Below are positions 44,445-52,770 of a stretch of 64,000 nt of DNA, one piece after another. The notes under the pieces are model-generated. The model ran no database searches, was not told the DNA's origin, and worked only from the letters and a program-made list of their open reading frames with translations. The stretch comes from Streptomyces sp. Y2F8-2 (GTDB lineage Bacteria > Actinomycetota > Actinomycetes > Streptomycetales > Streptomycetaceae): NCBI RefSeq assembly GCF_014905555.1, contig NZ_BNGS01000008.1, positions 124,001 to 188,000 on the forward strand. The letters are read 5' to 3'. The position numbers and the translations under genes were made by a program. Numbering within the stretch: position 1 is the stretch's first letter; every line of letters starts with the position of its first letter.

Positions 44445-45220
44445 GCGCAGCCGTGAGCGGGCGCCTCATCGTCGTCACCGCTGTCCACGCCCCGTCGGCC
44501 CGGTTCCTGCCGGAGGCGTACAAGTCCCTGGGCGAACAGTGGCTTCCGGACGGCTGGGAGTGGCACTGGGTGATCCAGGAGGACGGGGAGACGGACGACG
44601 TCCGCCCGTACGTCCCGGACGACGAGCGCGTGACCTTCCGTCAGGGCCGGCCCGGTGGGCCCGGCGTCGCCCGCACCATGGCCCTGGCGCACACCGACGG
44701 CGCGTACGTGAAGGTGCTGGACGCCGACGACCAGCTCCCGCCGGGCACCCTGGCCCGCGACCTGGCCGTCCTGGAGGCGGACCCCGCCCTCGGCTGGACC
44801 ACGTCCCGCGCGCTGGACCTCCTGCCGGACGGCTCGACGGCCGGCTTCCCCGGCGATCCGGTGGACGGGCCGGTCGAACGCGGCGCGGTCCTCGACTTCT
44901 GGAAGGCGAACGACTTCCGCGCCCAGGTCCACCCGGCGACGCTCTGCGTCCGGCGCGATCTCCTGATGGCGCTCGGGGGCTGGATGGCGCTGCCGGCGTC
45001 CGAGGACACGGGCCTGCTGCTCGCGCTGAACGCCGTGAGCCGGGGCTGGTTCTCCCGGGAGGTGGGGCTGCTGTACCGGAAGTGGCAGGGGCAGGCCACG
45101 GTCCAGGCCTCGCATGTCGATCCCGCCGAGCGGGAGCGGCGTATGGCGGTGGTGGAGGCAAGGGCCAGGGCGTTGGCGTCCTGCGGCTGGCGGTACCCGA
45201 GCCCCGGAAGCACGACCTGA
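44441..45220 (+). CDS. Family 2-like glycosyltransferase (GT-A fold)
   Basis: 259 residues from GTG 44441, which overlaps the UTRA stop (GTGA); GTG 44453 is an alternative. Features of GT-A transferases are GRLIVVTAVHAPSARFLPEAYKSL, PGVARTMALAHTDGAYVKVLDADDQLPPGTLARDLAVLEADP with the metal-binding DAD, and RRDLLMALGGWMALPASEDTGLLLALNA, where ED may be the catalytic base. Cytoplasmic. The acceptor is unknown. It is in a short operon with the UTRA protein and next to an FkbM methyltransferase, suggesting a small modification locus. Confidence 0.85.
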   Translation: MSAAVSGRLIVVTAVHAPSARFLPEAYKSLGEQWLPDGWEWHWVIQEDGETDDVRPYVPDDERVTFRQGRPGGPGVARTMALAHTDGAYVKVLDADDQLPPGTLARDLAVLEADPALGWTTSRALDLLPDGSTAGFPGDPVDGPVERGAVLDFWKANDFRAQVHPATLCVRRDLLMALGGWMALPASEDTGLLLALNAVSRGWFSREVGLLYRKWQGQATVQASHVDPAERERRMAVVEARARALASCGWRYPSPGSTT

Positions 45221-45557
45221 CCGCGGGACCCTGGCGCCCGGAAGCACCGTCTGGCACAGGCCCCGCGCGCCCGGGAGCACCATGTGACCCAGGGGCCGGA
45301 TGCCCGGCAACACCGTCTGGCCCAGGCCCCGCGTGCGGGAAGCACCGCCGGGGCCCCGCCTGCGCGCCCGCCACCACCATCGGACCGGATGCCCGGCAAC
45401 ACCGTCTGCCCCAGGTCCCGCGTGCCCGGAAGCACCGCCGGGGCCCAGCCCCGCGCGCCCGCCACCACCATCCGCCCCCAGGGGCCGGATGCCCGGAAGC
45501 ACCACCCGGCCGCACTCCCGCTGCCGGGACGCGGCGCGACGCGACGCGACGCGCGCG
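45221..45557. repeat. Repeat block between converging glycosyltransferase and FkbM genes
   Basis: CCGGATGCCCGGCAACACCGTCTG starts at 45296 and again at 45385 (89-bp period), and a third related copy (CCGGATGCCCGGAAGCACC) starts at 45485. Within each large unit shorter GCCCGGAAGCACCG modules recur. The end is a run of GCGACGCGAC units (45533-45556). No gene is supported here. Confidence 0.85.
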
Positions 45558-46481
45558 TCAGGGCAAGGTCTCGGCGTCCACCCGGGAGAAGACCACATCG
45601 GTCTCTTCGACGACCGGACCCCGCAGGCGGACCGCCACCCCGGGCGTCCCGCTCAGCGCTCGCGGGTAGCTCTCGGCCGCGTAGTCGTTGGCCAGCCGGT
45701 AGGCGTGGAAGCCGGCATCGGACATGGTGCGCATCAAGTCCTCGGCACGGTCGCCGAGTCGGGCCATCCGCTCGGGGGTCACCTCCACGGTGATCTCCGC
45801 GTCCGGCCGGAGCTTGTCCAGCACGGGCGCCAGTCCGCGGACGACGCCGCCCTCCGCCCCCTCCACATCTATCTTGATCACGCGGGCGTTCGCGATCTCC
45901 TGCGGATCGAGCAGCTCCGGCAGCGGCAGGGCGTCGATCTCGAAGGTGGACTCGGCGGGCCCGTCGTACGGGACGATGCTGTTCGCGCCCATGTTGCGCG
46001 AGCTGGCGAGCACGAAGGTCAGTGTGGTGGGCGCGTCGGAGACGGCGGCGTTCACGGCCCGGATGTTCCGGCACCCGTTCAGCCGGGCCTGCTGCACCAG
46101 ACGGTGGTGGAACTCCGGCGATGCCTCGATCGCCACCACCTGTCCCCGATCGCCCACGAGGTGTGAGGCCAGCACGCTGAAGACGCCGATGTTGGCCCCG
46201 ACGTCGATGAAGCCGTCTCCCGGCTTCAACCGGCGCTGGATCCAGCGGGTCATGTGCGGCTCCCACACCCCGAAGAGATACAGGTACCGCTGGATCAGGT
46301 CCTGGGTGTCGACCGCGAACCGCGCACCGAAGCGGGTCTCGACGACCCGTCGGCGCGGGTGGTCCCGCAGATGCGGGTTCAGGAACCGGGCGGCCACAAG
46401 CGCCTTGCCGAACGAGCCCGGAGCGTCCCGTACATACCGGCGGCCCAGGGTGACCAGGGCCTCCGCAACGGTACTGCTCAT
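45558..46481 (-). CDS. FkbM-family SAM-dependent methyltransferase
   Basis: 307 residues from ATG 46481 (MSSTVAEALVTLGRRYVRDAPG) behind GAGAGGCGG. The Rossmann core has GDGFIDVGANIGVFSVLASHLVGDRGQVVAIEASPEFHHRLVQQARLNGCRNIRAVNAAVSD (SAM motifs I and II) and ARVIKIDVEGAEGGVVRGL, the diagnostic FkbM motif, with VEVTPERMARLG following. FkbM enzymes O-methylate sugars, polyketides or lipids. It converges on the glycosyltransferase across the repeat block. Confidence 0.92.
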   Translation of the reverse strand: MSSTVAEALVTLGRRYVRDAPGSFGKALVAARFLNPHLRDHPRRRVVETRFGARFAVDTQDLIQRYLYLFGVWEPHMTRWIQRRLKPGDGFIDVGANIGVFSVLASHLVGDRGQVVAIEASPEFHHRLVQQARLNGCRNIRAVNAAVSDAPTTLTFVLASSRNMGANSIVPYDGPAESTFEIDALPLPELLDPQEIANARVIKIDVEGAEGGVVRGLAPVLDKLRPDAEITVEVTPERMARLGDRAEDLMRTMSDAGFHAYRLANDYAAESYPRALSGTPGVAVRLRGPVVEETDVVFSRVDAETLP

Positions 46482-46608
46482 CCGGTCCGCCTCTCTCTCC
46501 GTCCGCACAGAGGCAACCGTAGCGCTCCGCGTGCGAGGCGGTGCCGGACCGAGGGGCCTGGGGCCCGGGTCGTCGGGGCTTCGGGCGTCGCGCGCCCGGC
46601 GGGAGTCG

Positions 46609-47088
46609 TCAGACGGACGCCCCTTGGCCGCCGGCAGCGGCGAGCCAGTGGGCGACGCGACGCACCGTGGGCTCGTCGAGCCGCTCCACCAATTCCCGGA
46701 GGGCCTCCGTGTCCTCCTGCGCGAGGTCGTACAGCCCTGCCTTGCTCAGGCCGGTCATCAGGACCTGGTGGCGGCGGTCGGCCATGCGTTCGGCGAGCTT
46801 GCCCGGCTCCGCGCTGCTCCGGGCAGGGCGCGGAAGCGGTGCCGAGGCGGTCGTGCCCCCCGGCGCGTCGAACAGATGCCAGGCGCCGTCCTTCGGGCCC
46901 CACACCGCGACCGTCACGTCGTCTCCGCGCGCCCGCGCGGTCTGGGTCATCTCACCGACCGCGTACAGCACGGCTGAGCGGTGGGGCGACTCCGCCGCCA
47001 CCCGCCAGGCGGCCGTGGACGGCTGGTGGTACATCGCGACCCACCGTGGGGTGCCCGGCGGCCGGGGACTTGGCGGACGTGTCTGCAC
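46609..47088 (-). CDS. Hypothetical protein, 159 residues
   Basis: Read from GTG 47088 (VQTRPPSPRPPGTPRWVAMYHQPSTAAW) behind GGGTGGG; GTG 47097 is an alternative. It has no signal peptide or membrane segment. WRVAAESPHRSAVLYAVGEMTQTARARGDDVTVAVWGPKDGAWHLFDAPGGT and a helical tail (ALRELVERLDEPTVRRVAHWLAAAG) suggest a small soluble domain. I do not recognise the family. A perfect 21-bp palindrome lies 40 bp upstream, so it is probably tightly regulated. Confidence 0.7.
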   Translation of the reverse strand: MQTRPPSPRPPGTPRWVAMYHQPSTAAWRVAAESPHRSAVLYAVGEMTQTARARGDDVTVAVWGPKDGAWHLFDAPGGTTASAPLPRPARSSAEPGKLAERMADRRHQVLMTGLSKAGLYDLAQEDTEALRELVERLDEPTVRRVAHWLAAAGGQGASV

Positions 47089-47097
47089 TGCACCCAC

Positions 47098-47572
47098 CCT
47101 TTCGGAAACGGTACGGCAGGGCAGACCGTAACTGACGGACCGTCAGTTATCCAGGGGCGTGCGGCGGCGGACGGCGGCGTACGGCGGCCATGACGGCAGC
47201 CCGGGACACTCGGGTGCAAGCGGGAGGCGTTTCTCCGCGCCCCACCGTCCGGCACCGGTCCCTCCCCTCGTGGAGACCGGTGCCGAACCGGGTGGTGGCG
47301 TCGAGCCGAGCCGTACCGGCGCGGTCGAGGAAAGGCGGGGCGCGTCGCGGACGTGCGTGCGTCGCGGACGTGCGGCAGCGCACGCCGTCTCGCCGAGCGC
47401 CGATCCAGTGGCCTGTCCGGGCACCGCGCGGTCGGTTCGCTCCCGCGCAGTGGATCCTGCCAGTTGATGCCGTCAGCGAGGAGATTCCGGTACGGTCCGG
47501 GCGACTTAACCGCAGGTCAGCCGTATAAGGTGAGTTTTCCGGTCCGGACGTCAGGTGCGGTGGAAGTAAGGG
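47098..47572. other. Divergent region between the 46.6-kb orphan and the STAND-WD40 gene
   Basis: About 475 bp without a gene. It carries a 21-bp palindrome (next entry) and a 16-bp tandem repeat GCGTCGCGGACGTGCG at 47342-47357 and 47359-47374. The promoter of the STAND gene must lie at its right end. Confidence 0.5.
47129..47149. promoter_or_regulatory. Perfect 21-bp palindrome, probable TetR-type operator
   Basis: TAACTGACGG, central A, CCGTCAGTTA: all ten positions of each arm pair. It lies 40 bp upstream of the orphan gene on the minus strand. Its core TGACGGACCGTCA repeats the site at 14122-14134. Confidence 0.7.
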
Positions 47573-50500
47573 GTGGGGACCTTGAGTTCCGACTCGGGAG
47601 CACGCACGGCCTTCGCGGAACGTCTCGCCCTGCTGTACAAGGAGGCCGGCAACCCTCCCCTCAAACGCGTGGCGGAGGCGGTCGTCCGGCTTCAGCGGGT
47701 CGACGAACGAGGGCGCCCCGTGCGGGTGTCCGCGCAGCGGATCAGCGACTGGCGGCGGGCCAGGAACGTGCCCGCCCAGTTCGCCGCCCTCGCGGCGGTG
47801 CTGCACGTCCTGATCCCCGAAGCACGGCGCTCACGGCCCGCACCGGTGTCCACCGGCCTGTACGACCTCGCCCAGTGGCAGCGCCTGTGGGAGCGCGCGG
47901 TGGCCGACCCGGTCGGCGACCGCCCCCCGGCGTCCGAGGAGGAGGCGGAGGACGAGGAGCGTTCCTCCGCCGACGCCCCGGCCGTCCCCGGTGGCGTGTG
48001 CCCGTACCGGGGGCTGGCTCCCTACCGTCGGGAGGACGCCCGGTGGTTCTTCGGCCGGGAGCGGTGGACGGCCGCCCTCGTCGGCCAGCTGGAGGCGGCC
48101 GAGCGGACCGGCGGCCTGGTCATGCTCGTGGGCGCCTCGGGAGCGGGGAAGTCCTCCCTGCTGAACGCCGGTCTGGTGCCCGCCCTGCGCGGCGGCCGGG
48201 ACAGGGACGTGCTGCAACTCGTACCGGGCGGCGACCCCCTCGCGGAGCTGACCCGTCGGATCCCCGAGCTCGCCCCCGTCCTGTCCGCCGAAAAGGAAGC
48301 GGAGACCGAAGAGCCCGGCACCGGGCGCTTCGAGCACGCGGTGCGGGAGGCCGTCGCGGCCTGGGCGCGGCGCGAGACGTCCCGCGCCACTCGCCCGGTC
48401 GTCATCGTGGACCAGTTCGAGGAGGCGTTCACCCTCTGCCCGGACGAGGCCGACCGGCGCACGTTCGTCCGGCTCCTGCACGCCGCGTGCTCGCCCGCCG
48501 CCCCCGGTGACCTCGCCCCCGTGCTCGTGGTCCTCGGCATACGCGCCGACTTCTACGAGCAGTGCCTCGGACATCCCGAACTGGCCGACGCGCTCCAGCA
48601 CCGGCACATGGTGCTGGGGCCGCTGACCACCGCGGAGCTGCGCGAAGCGGTGTCGCGTCCGGCCAGGGCCGTGGGGCTCGAACTCGAACCGGGACTGGCG
48701 GAGCTGATCGTCCGGGAGGTCGGCGTCGACGGCCCGCGCGGGGCGCACGACGCGGGCGTGCTGCCCCTGCTCTCGCACGCCCTGCTCGCCACCTGGCAGC
48801 GGCGCAAGGCGGGCCGGCTGACGCTGGCCGGCTACCGCGCGGCCGGCGGGATCCAGGGAGCGGTGGCGGCGACGGCCGAGCGGGCCTGGTCCGGTCTCGA
48901 CCCGGCGGCGCGCACGGCCGCGCGCCTGCTCCTGCTCAGGCTGGTCCGGCTGGGCGAGGACACCCAGGCCACCCGCAGGCGGGGGACCCGGCGGCAACTG
49001 GCGGAGGAGTCGACGGACCCCGGCAAGACGGAGGAGTCGCTCGAAGCGCTGGTTCGCGCCCGGCTGGTGACGCTCGACGCAGAGACCGTGGAGATCACCC
49101 ATGAGGCGCTGCTCCACGCCTGGCCACGCCTGCGCGACTGGATCGACGAGGACAGGAACGGGAACCTGCTGCGCCAGCGGCTGGAGGAGGACGGCAGGGC
49201 CTGGGAGGACTCCCGCCGCGACAGCGCGCTGCTGTACCGGGGCTCTCGGCTGGAGCAGGCGCACACCTGGGCGAAGTCCTCGGGTGACACCTTCCTCACC
49301 CGCAGCGCGGTGGAGTTCCTGGCCGCTTCGGTCCGGCTGCGCAAGCGCACCGTCCGGCTCCGGCGGGGAGCCGTGGCGGCGCTGGTCGTCCTGGCGCTGC
49401 TGGCGATCGGCTCGTCGGTGGTCGCGTGGCAGCAGCGGGACGACGCGGTGTTCGAGCAGGTGGTCGCCGAAGCGGACCGGGTGCAGTCCACGGATCCGTC
49501 GCTGTCCGCCCAGATCGACGTCGTGGCCCACCGCCTGCGACCGGACGACGAGGGCACCAACAGCCGCTTGATCTCCATCGTGAACGCGCCGCTGGCCACG
49601 CCGCTGCTCGGCCACACCGGCGCGGTCTACCTGACCTCGTTCAGCCCGGACCGGCGGACCCTGGCCACCGCCAGCTACGACCGGACCGTCCGGCTGTGGG
49701 ACGTCACGGACCCGGCGCGCCCGCGCCCCCTGGGCAAGCCCCTCAGGGGCCACACGAGCTGGGTGAGCAGCGCGGTGTTCAGCCCGGACGGCCGCACCCT
49801 GGCCAGCGCCGGGGACGACGGCACGATACGGCTGTGGGACGTGACCGACGCCCGGCACCCGCGCTCGCTGGGCGAGCCCCTGAACGGCCACGACGGCACG
49901 ATCTTCCTGGCCGCCTTCAGCCCGGACGGGCACACGCTGGCCACCGCCGACGAGGATCACACCGTCCGGCTGTGGAAGGTCACCGACCCCCGGCATCCGG
50001 TCTCGCTCACCAAGCTGACCGGCCACACCGACGCCGTACGGTCCATCGCGTTCACCCCCGACGGGAAGACACTGGCGTCCGGTGGCGACGACACCACGGT
50101 CCGGCTCTGGGACGTCACCGACCCGCGGAACCCGCACTCCCTGGGCGCGCCCCTGACCGGCCACACCCATACCGTGCACTCCGTGGCCTTCAGCCCGGAC
50201 GGCAGGACCCTCGCCAGCGGCAGCGCGGACGACACCGTCCGGCTGTGGAACGTCACCGACCTGCGGAACCCCAGCTCCCTCGGCGAGCCCCTGACCGGCC
50301 ACACCGGCCCGGTGTGGTCCGTGGCCTTCAGCCCGGACGGGTCCCTGGTCGCCGCGGCCAGCGCGGACAGCACGGCGACCCTGTGGAACGTCAGCAACCC
50401 GGCCTATCCGTCGCAGGTCGGTGAACCGCTCGCGGGCAGCAGCGGCGAGATGTACGCCCTCGGCTTCAGCCCCGACGGGCACACCCTCGCCACCGGCAGC

Positions 50501-51577
50501 GGCGACAGCAAGGTACGGCTGTGGTCGATACGGAGGTCGGACATGATCGGCCGGATCGGCGCGTTCAGCCCGGACGGGAAGGTCCTCGCGACGGCCGCGG
50601 GCGACAGCAGGATCCGGCTGTGGAACGTGACGGACCCCGAGCGGCCCGTGGCACTGGGCAAGCCCTTCACGACCGGGGAGCGTGACCTGCGGTCGCTGGT
50701 GTTCTCACCCGACGGCCGCACCCTCGCCGTCCTGACGGGGACCGGCAACACGGTCCAGCTGTGGAACGTCGCCGATCCCGCCCATCCGGTCTCCTACGGC
50801 CCGCCCGTCCCGCTGCGGACCCGGTACGCGGGCGCCGACGCGCTGGCGCTCAGCCCCGACGGGCACACACTGGCCGTCGACTACGACGACCGCACCATCC
50901 AGCTGCTGGACATCACCGACCCGGCCCACCCTCGCCGCCTCGGCAAGCCCCTCACCGGCCATGCCGGCTACGTCAACGCCCTCGCCTACAGCCCCGACGG
51001 CCACACCCTCGCAAGCGGCAGCGCCGACGGCACCGTGCGGCTGTGGAACGTCACCGACCCCAGGCGCCCGCGCTCGCTCGGCTCGCCGCTCACCGGGCAT
51101 CTGGGCCCGATCAACACGCTCGCCTACAGCCCGGACGGCCACACACTGGCCAGCGGCAGCGACGACGACACGGTCCGGCTGTGGAACGTCACCGACCCGC
51201 TCCACACCACCCGGCTGGGCACCGCCCTCACCGGCCACACCGAGGCGGTCGTGTCACTGACGTTCAGCCCGGACGGGCAACGGCTGGCCAGCGGTGGCAA
51301 CGACAACACCGTGCGGCTGTGGAACCTGACCGACCCGGAGAAGGCCTCCCCCATCGGCCAGTCGATGAGCCCCAACGCCAAGACCGGCAACTTCCTCTCC
51401 TTCAGCCCCGCCAGTCACCTGCTCGGGGTGTCGAGCGGCGCGGACACCGTCCGGCTGTGGAACCTGGACGTCGACCAGGCCGTCCGCCGCATCTGCTCGA
51501 CCACGCGGGGCGTTCTGACGCCGGAGAAATGGCAGGAGTATCTGCCCCGCCTCTCGTACGACCCCCCGTGCGACTGA
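47573..51577 (+). CDS. HTH-STAND NTPase with transmembrane helix and 14 WD40 repeats
   Basis: 1334 residues from GTG 47573; TTG 47582 behind GGGGTGGGG is an alternative. Residues 1-85 are a helix-turn-helix-like region (RTAFAERLALLYKEAGNPPLKRVAEAVVRLQR, VSAQRISDWRRARNVP). Residues ~143-580 are a STAND-type NTPase with Walker A LVGASGAGKSSLLNAG (~185-200), Walker B VVIVDQFEEAF (~276) and the downstream IRADFYEQC and THEALLHAWPRLRDW motifs. A membrane helix follows (~598-618, GAVAALVVLALLAIGSSVVAW). From residue ~677 there are 14 WD40 units, enough for two seven-bladed propellers. A signal-sensing or defence function is plausible; the transmembrane segment makes the propellers extracytoplasmic or the protein membrane-hinged. 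No nuclease or protease domain is visible. Confidence 0.9.
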   Translation: MGTLSSDSGARTAFAERLALLYKEAGNPPLKRVAEAVVRLQRVDERGRPVRVSAQRISDWRRARNVPAQFAALAAVLHVLIPEARRSRPAPVSTGLYDLAQWQRLWERAVADPVGDRPPASEEEAEDEERSSADAPAVPGGVCPYRGLAPYRREDARWFFGRERWTAALVGQLEAAERTGGLVMLVGASGAGKSSLLNAGLVPALRGGRDRDVLQLVPGGDPLAELTRRIPELAPVLSAEKEAETEEPGTGRFEHAVREAVAAWARRETSRATRPVVIVDQFEEAFTLCPDEADRRTFVRLLHAACSPAAPGDLAPVLVVLGIRADFYEQCLGHPELADALQHRHMVLGPLTTAELREAVSRPARAVGLELEPGLAELIVREVGVDGPRGAHDAGVLPLLSHALLATWQRRKAGRLTLAGYRAAGGIQGAVAATAERAWSGLDPAARTAARLLLLRLVRLGEDTQATRRRGTRRQLAEESTDPGKTEESLEALVRARLVTLDAETVEITHEALLHAWPRLRDWIDEDRNGNLLRQRLEEDGRAWEDSRRDSALLYRGSRLEQAHTWAKSSGDTFLTRSAVEFLAASVRLRKRTVRLRRGAVAALVVLALLAIGSSVVAWQQRDDAVFEQVVAEADRVQSTDPSLSAQIDVVAHRLRPDDEGTNSRLISIVNAPLATPLLGHTGAVYLTSFSPDRRTLATASYDRTVRLWDVTDPARPRPLGKPLRGHTSWVSSAVFSPDGRTLASAGDDGTIRLWDVTDARHPRSLGEPLNGHDGTIFLAAFSPDGHTLATADEDHTVRLWKVTDPRHPVSLTKLTGHTDAVRSIAFTPDGKTLASGGDDTTVRLWDVTDPRNPHSLGAPLTGHTHTVHSVAFSPDGRTLASGSADDTVRLWNVTDLRNPSSLGEPLTGHTGPVWSVAFSPDGSLVAAASADSTATLWNVSNPAYPSQVGEPLAGSSGEMYALGFSPDGHTLATGSGDSKVRLWSIRRSDMIGRIGAFSPDGKVLATAAGDSRIRLWNVTDPERPVALGKPFTTGERDLRSLVFSPDGRTLAVLTGTGNTVQLWNVADPAHPVSYGPPVPLRTRYAGADALALSPDGHTLAVDYDDRTIQLLDITDPAHPRRLGKPLTGHAGYVNALAYSPDGHTLASGSADGTVRLWNVTDPRRPRSLGSPLTGHLGPINTLAYSPDGHTLASGSDDDTVRLWNVTDPLHTTRLGTALTGHTEAVVSLTFSPDGQRLASGGNDNTVRLWNLTDPEKASPIGQSMSPNAKTGNFLSFSPASHLLGVSSGADTVRLWNLDVDQAVRRICSTTRGVLTPEKWQEYLPRLSYDPPCD

Positions 51578-51884
51578 CAGTGATCCGGATCACAACCCCG
51601 GGTCGCCGTCGAGCAGTCGCCCCCCGCCGCGCAAATGACCTTGTTACCCTTGGCCATAGCCCGATCGCCGGTGCATCCCCCGTCGCCGGCGGTCGGGCGT
51701 TTCCATGCCCCGGCACGCCTCCTCCGGAGGAAGGCGTACACCGCCGACTGCGTCTGCGCAGGCACAGACCGCCCGGACGCGGCCTCCCCCGTAGAGGCCA
51801 AAAGCCCCCCGGCTCATCAGATCGATCACAGGCGACCGTCGACACCGGCCAACCGGGCCTGCGCTCGGCTGGCAGCATGGCGGC
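51578..51884. other. Non-coding stretch after the STAND gene
   Basis: 307 bp. It starts with the palindrome GTGATCCGGATCAC (51580-51593), fitting the CRP-type GTGA-N6-TCAC, then a hairpin (CCGATCGCCGG at 51661-51671 pairing with 51686-51696 with one wobble). No gene is well supported. Confidence 0.5.
51661..51696. terminator. Hairpin downstream of the STAND gene
   Basis: 11-bp arms with one G-U pair and a 14-nt loop, 84 bp after the STAND stop. It could be its terminator. Confidence 0.4.
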
Positions 51885-52337
51885 ATGGAAATCATCCCGG
51901 GACGTGGTGTCGACCTCGTCAAGATCGGCGACCACCGCCCGCACGTCGAAGAGCGCGTCGGACTGCCACATCACGGCCCCGGAGGCGAGCGCGCCGTCTA
52001 CAACACTTCGCCGATGCTGGTGATCACCTATGCGGCGGACGGCACAGTCGAGCTCGTTGAAATCAGTTACAGCGGCGAGGGCGGAAATGCCGAAGCGCAG
52101 CTCGACGGAATCCAGCTGACCCACCGTTTCCTCGATGACGTCGTGTCCGATCTCCATGCTCGGGGGTACACCAGTACCCCCTCCGACATCGGTCACGACT
52201 TCCACGCCGGCTTCAGCGTGTGGTCCATGCACTCGCTGTGGGCACGCGACCTCGATCCGGCAGCCGGCGAGGACGATGAGCGCGCCGTCGCAGAGGGCGT
52301 CTCCGTGGCGCCGTACGCCTACTTCTGCGGGGGATGA
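51885..52337 (+). CDS. Hypothetical protein, 150 residues
   Basis: ATG 51885 starts MEIIPGRGVDLVKIGDHRPHVEERVGLPHHGPGGERAVYNTSPMLVITYAADGTVELVEISYSGEGGNAEAQLDGIQLTHRFLDDVV, an alpha-beta pattern with alternating beta strands, then LWARDLDPAAGEDDERAVAEGVSVAPYAYFCGG. It is acidic, soluble and lacks signal or membrane segments. Such small acidic proteins often act as immunity or regulatory partners, but no family is recognised. The ribosome site is weak. Confidence 0.65.
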   Translation: MEIIPGRGVDLVKIGDHRPHVEERVGLPHHGPGGERAVYNTSPMLVITYAADGTVELVEISYSGEGGNAEAQLDGIQLTHRFLDDVVSDLHARGYTSTPSDIGHDFHAGFSVWSMHSLWARDLDPAAGEDDERAVAEGVSVAPYAYFCGG

Positions 52338-52533
52338 GCTGCAGGTGCCGCAGAGCGGGGTCCCGGCTCCCCTGACCCACCACCCTCCCCAGCTCCCATC
52401 CCGTACGCCGTCCACCGGCGCACTGTGGACCGCGTCTGTTCGGCTCTGCCTGGGGCGATGCAGCCGACGAGCGGTGCCCCCCTCCACGCCACCTGCCGCG
52501 GCCCCGGCCATTGGTGTCAACCGGCGGCACCAA

Positions 52534-52564
52534 AAGACCCCCGGTCCTGTGGACCGGGGGTCTT
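52534..52564. terminator. Terminator between tRNA-Ile and the orphan gene
   Basis: AAGACCCCCGGTCC, loop TGT, GGACCGGGGGTCTT is a perfect 14-bp stem followed on the minus strand by TTTT, placed just after the tRNA-Ile 3' end. Confidence 0.85.
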
Positions 52565-52569
52565 CTCGC

Positions 52570-52646
52570 TGGTGGGGCTAACAGGATTTGAACCTGTGGC
52601 CTCATCCTTATCAGGGATGCGCTCTAACCAACTGAGCTATAGCCCC
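52570..52646 (-). tRNA. tRNA-Ile (anticodon GAT)
   Basis: The minus strand reads GGGGCTA acceptor, TAGCTCAGTTGGTTAGAGC D arm, anticodon stem CATCC/GGATG with loop CTGATAA (GAT), T arm ACAGG-TTCAAAT-CCTGT, TAGCCCC, discriminator A and an encoded CCA. 77 nt with CCA. Confidence 0.97.
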
Positions 52647-52770
52647 GCCGCGCTCTGCGGTGTGTCTCCCGCGCGCTGACCCCTGAAGATTAGCGCACCA
52701 GGTGGGAAGTCCCAAAATCGATACCCGGCGGGCGGGCTCCCGGGCCTCCGCGAGAGCGCGAGGGCGGTGT

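Noticed and set aside
51415..51801. Cys-rich minus-strand open frame overlapping the STAND gene end
   Set aside because: It begins with a plausible MAKGNKVICAAGGDC segment but overlaps WD40 coding DNA and has a weak ribosome site; not accepted without homologues.
52570..52646. tRNA-Ile as an attachment site for the accessory block
   Set aside because: No direct repeat of the tRNA 3' end and no integrase gene were found in the window.
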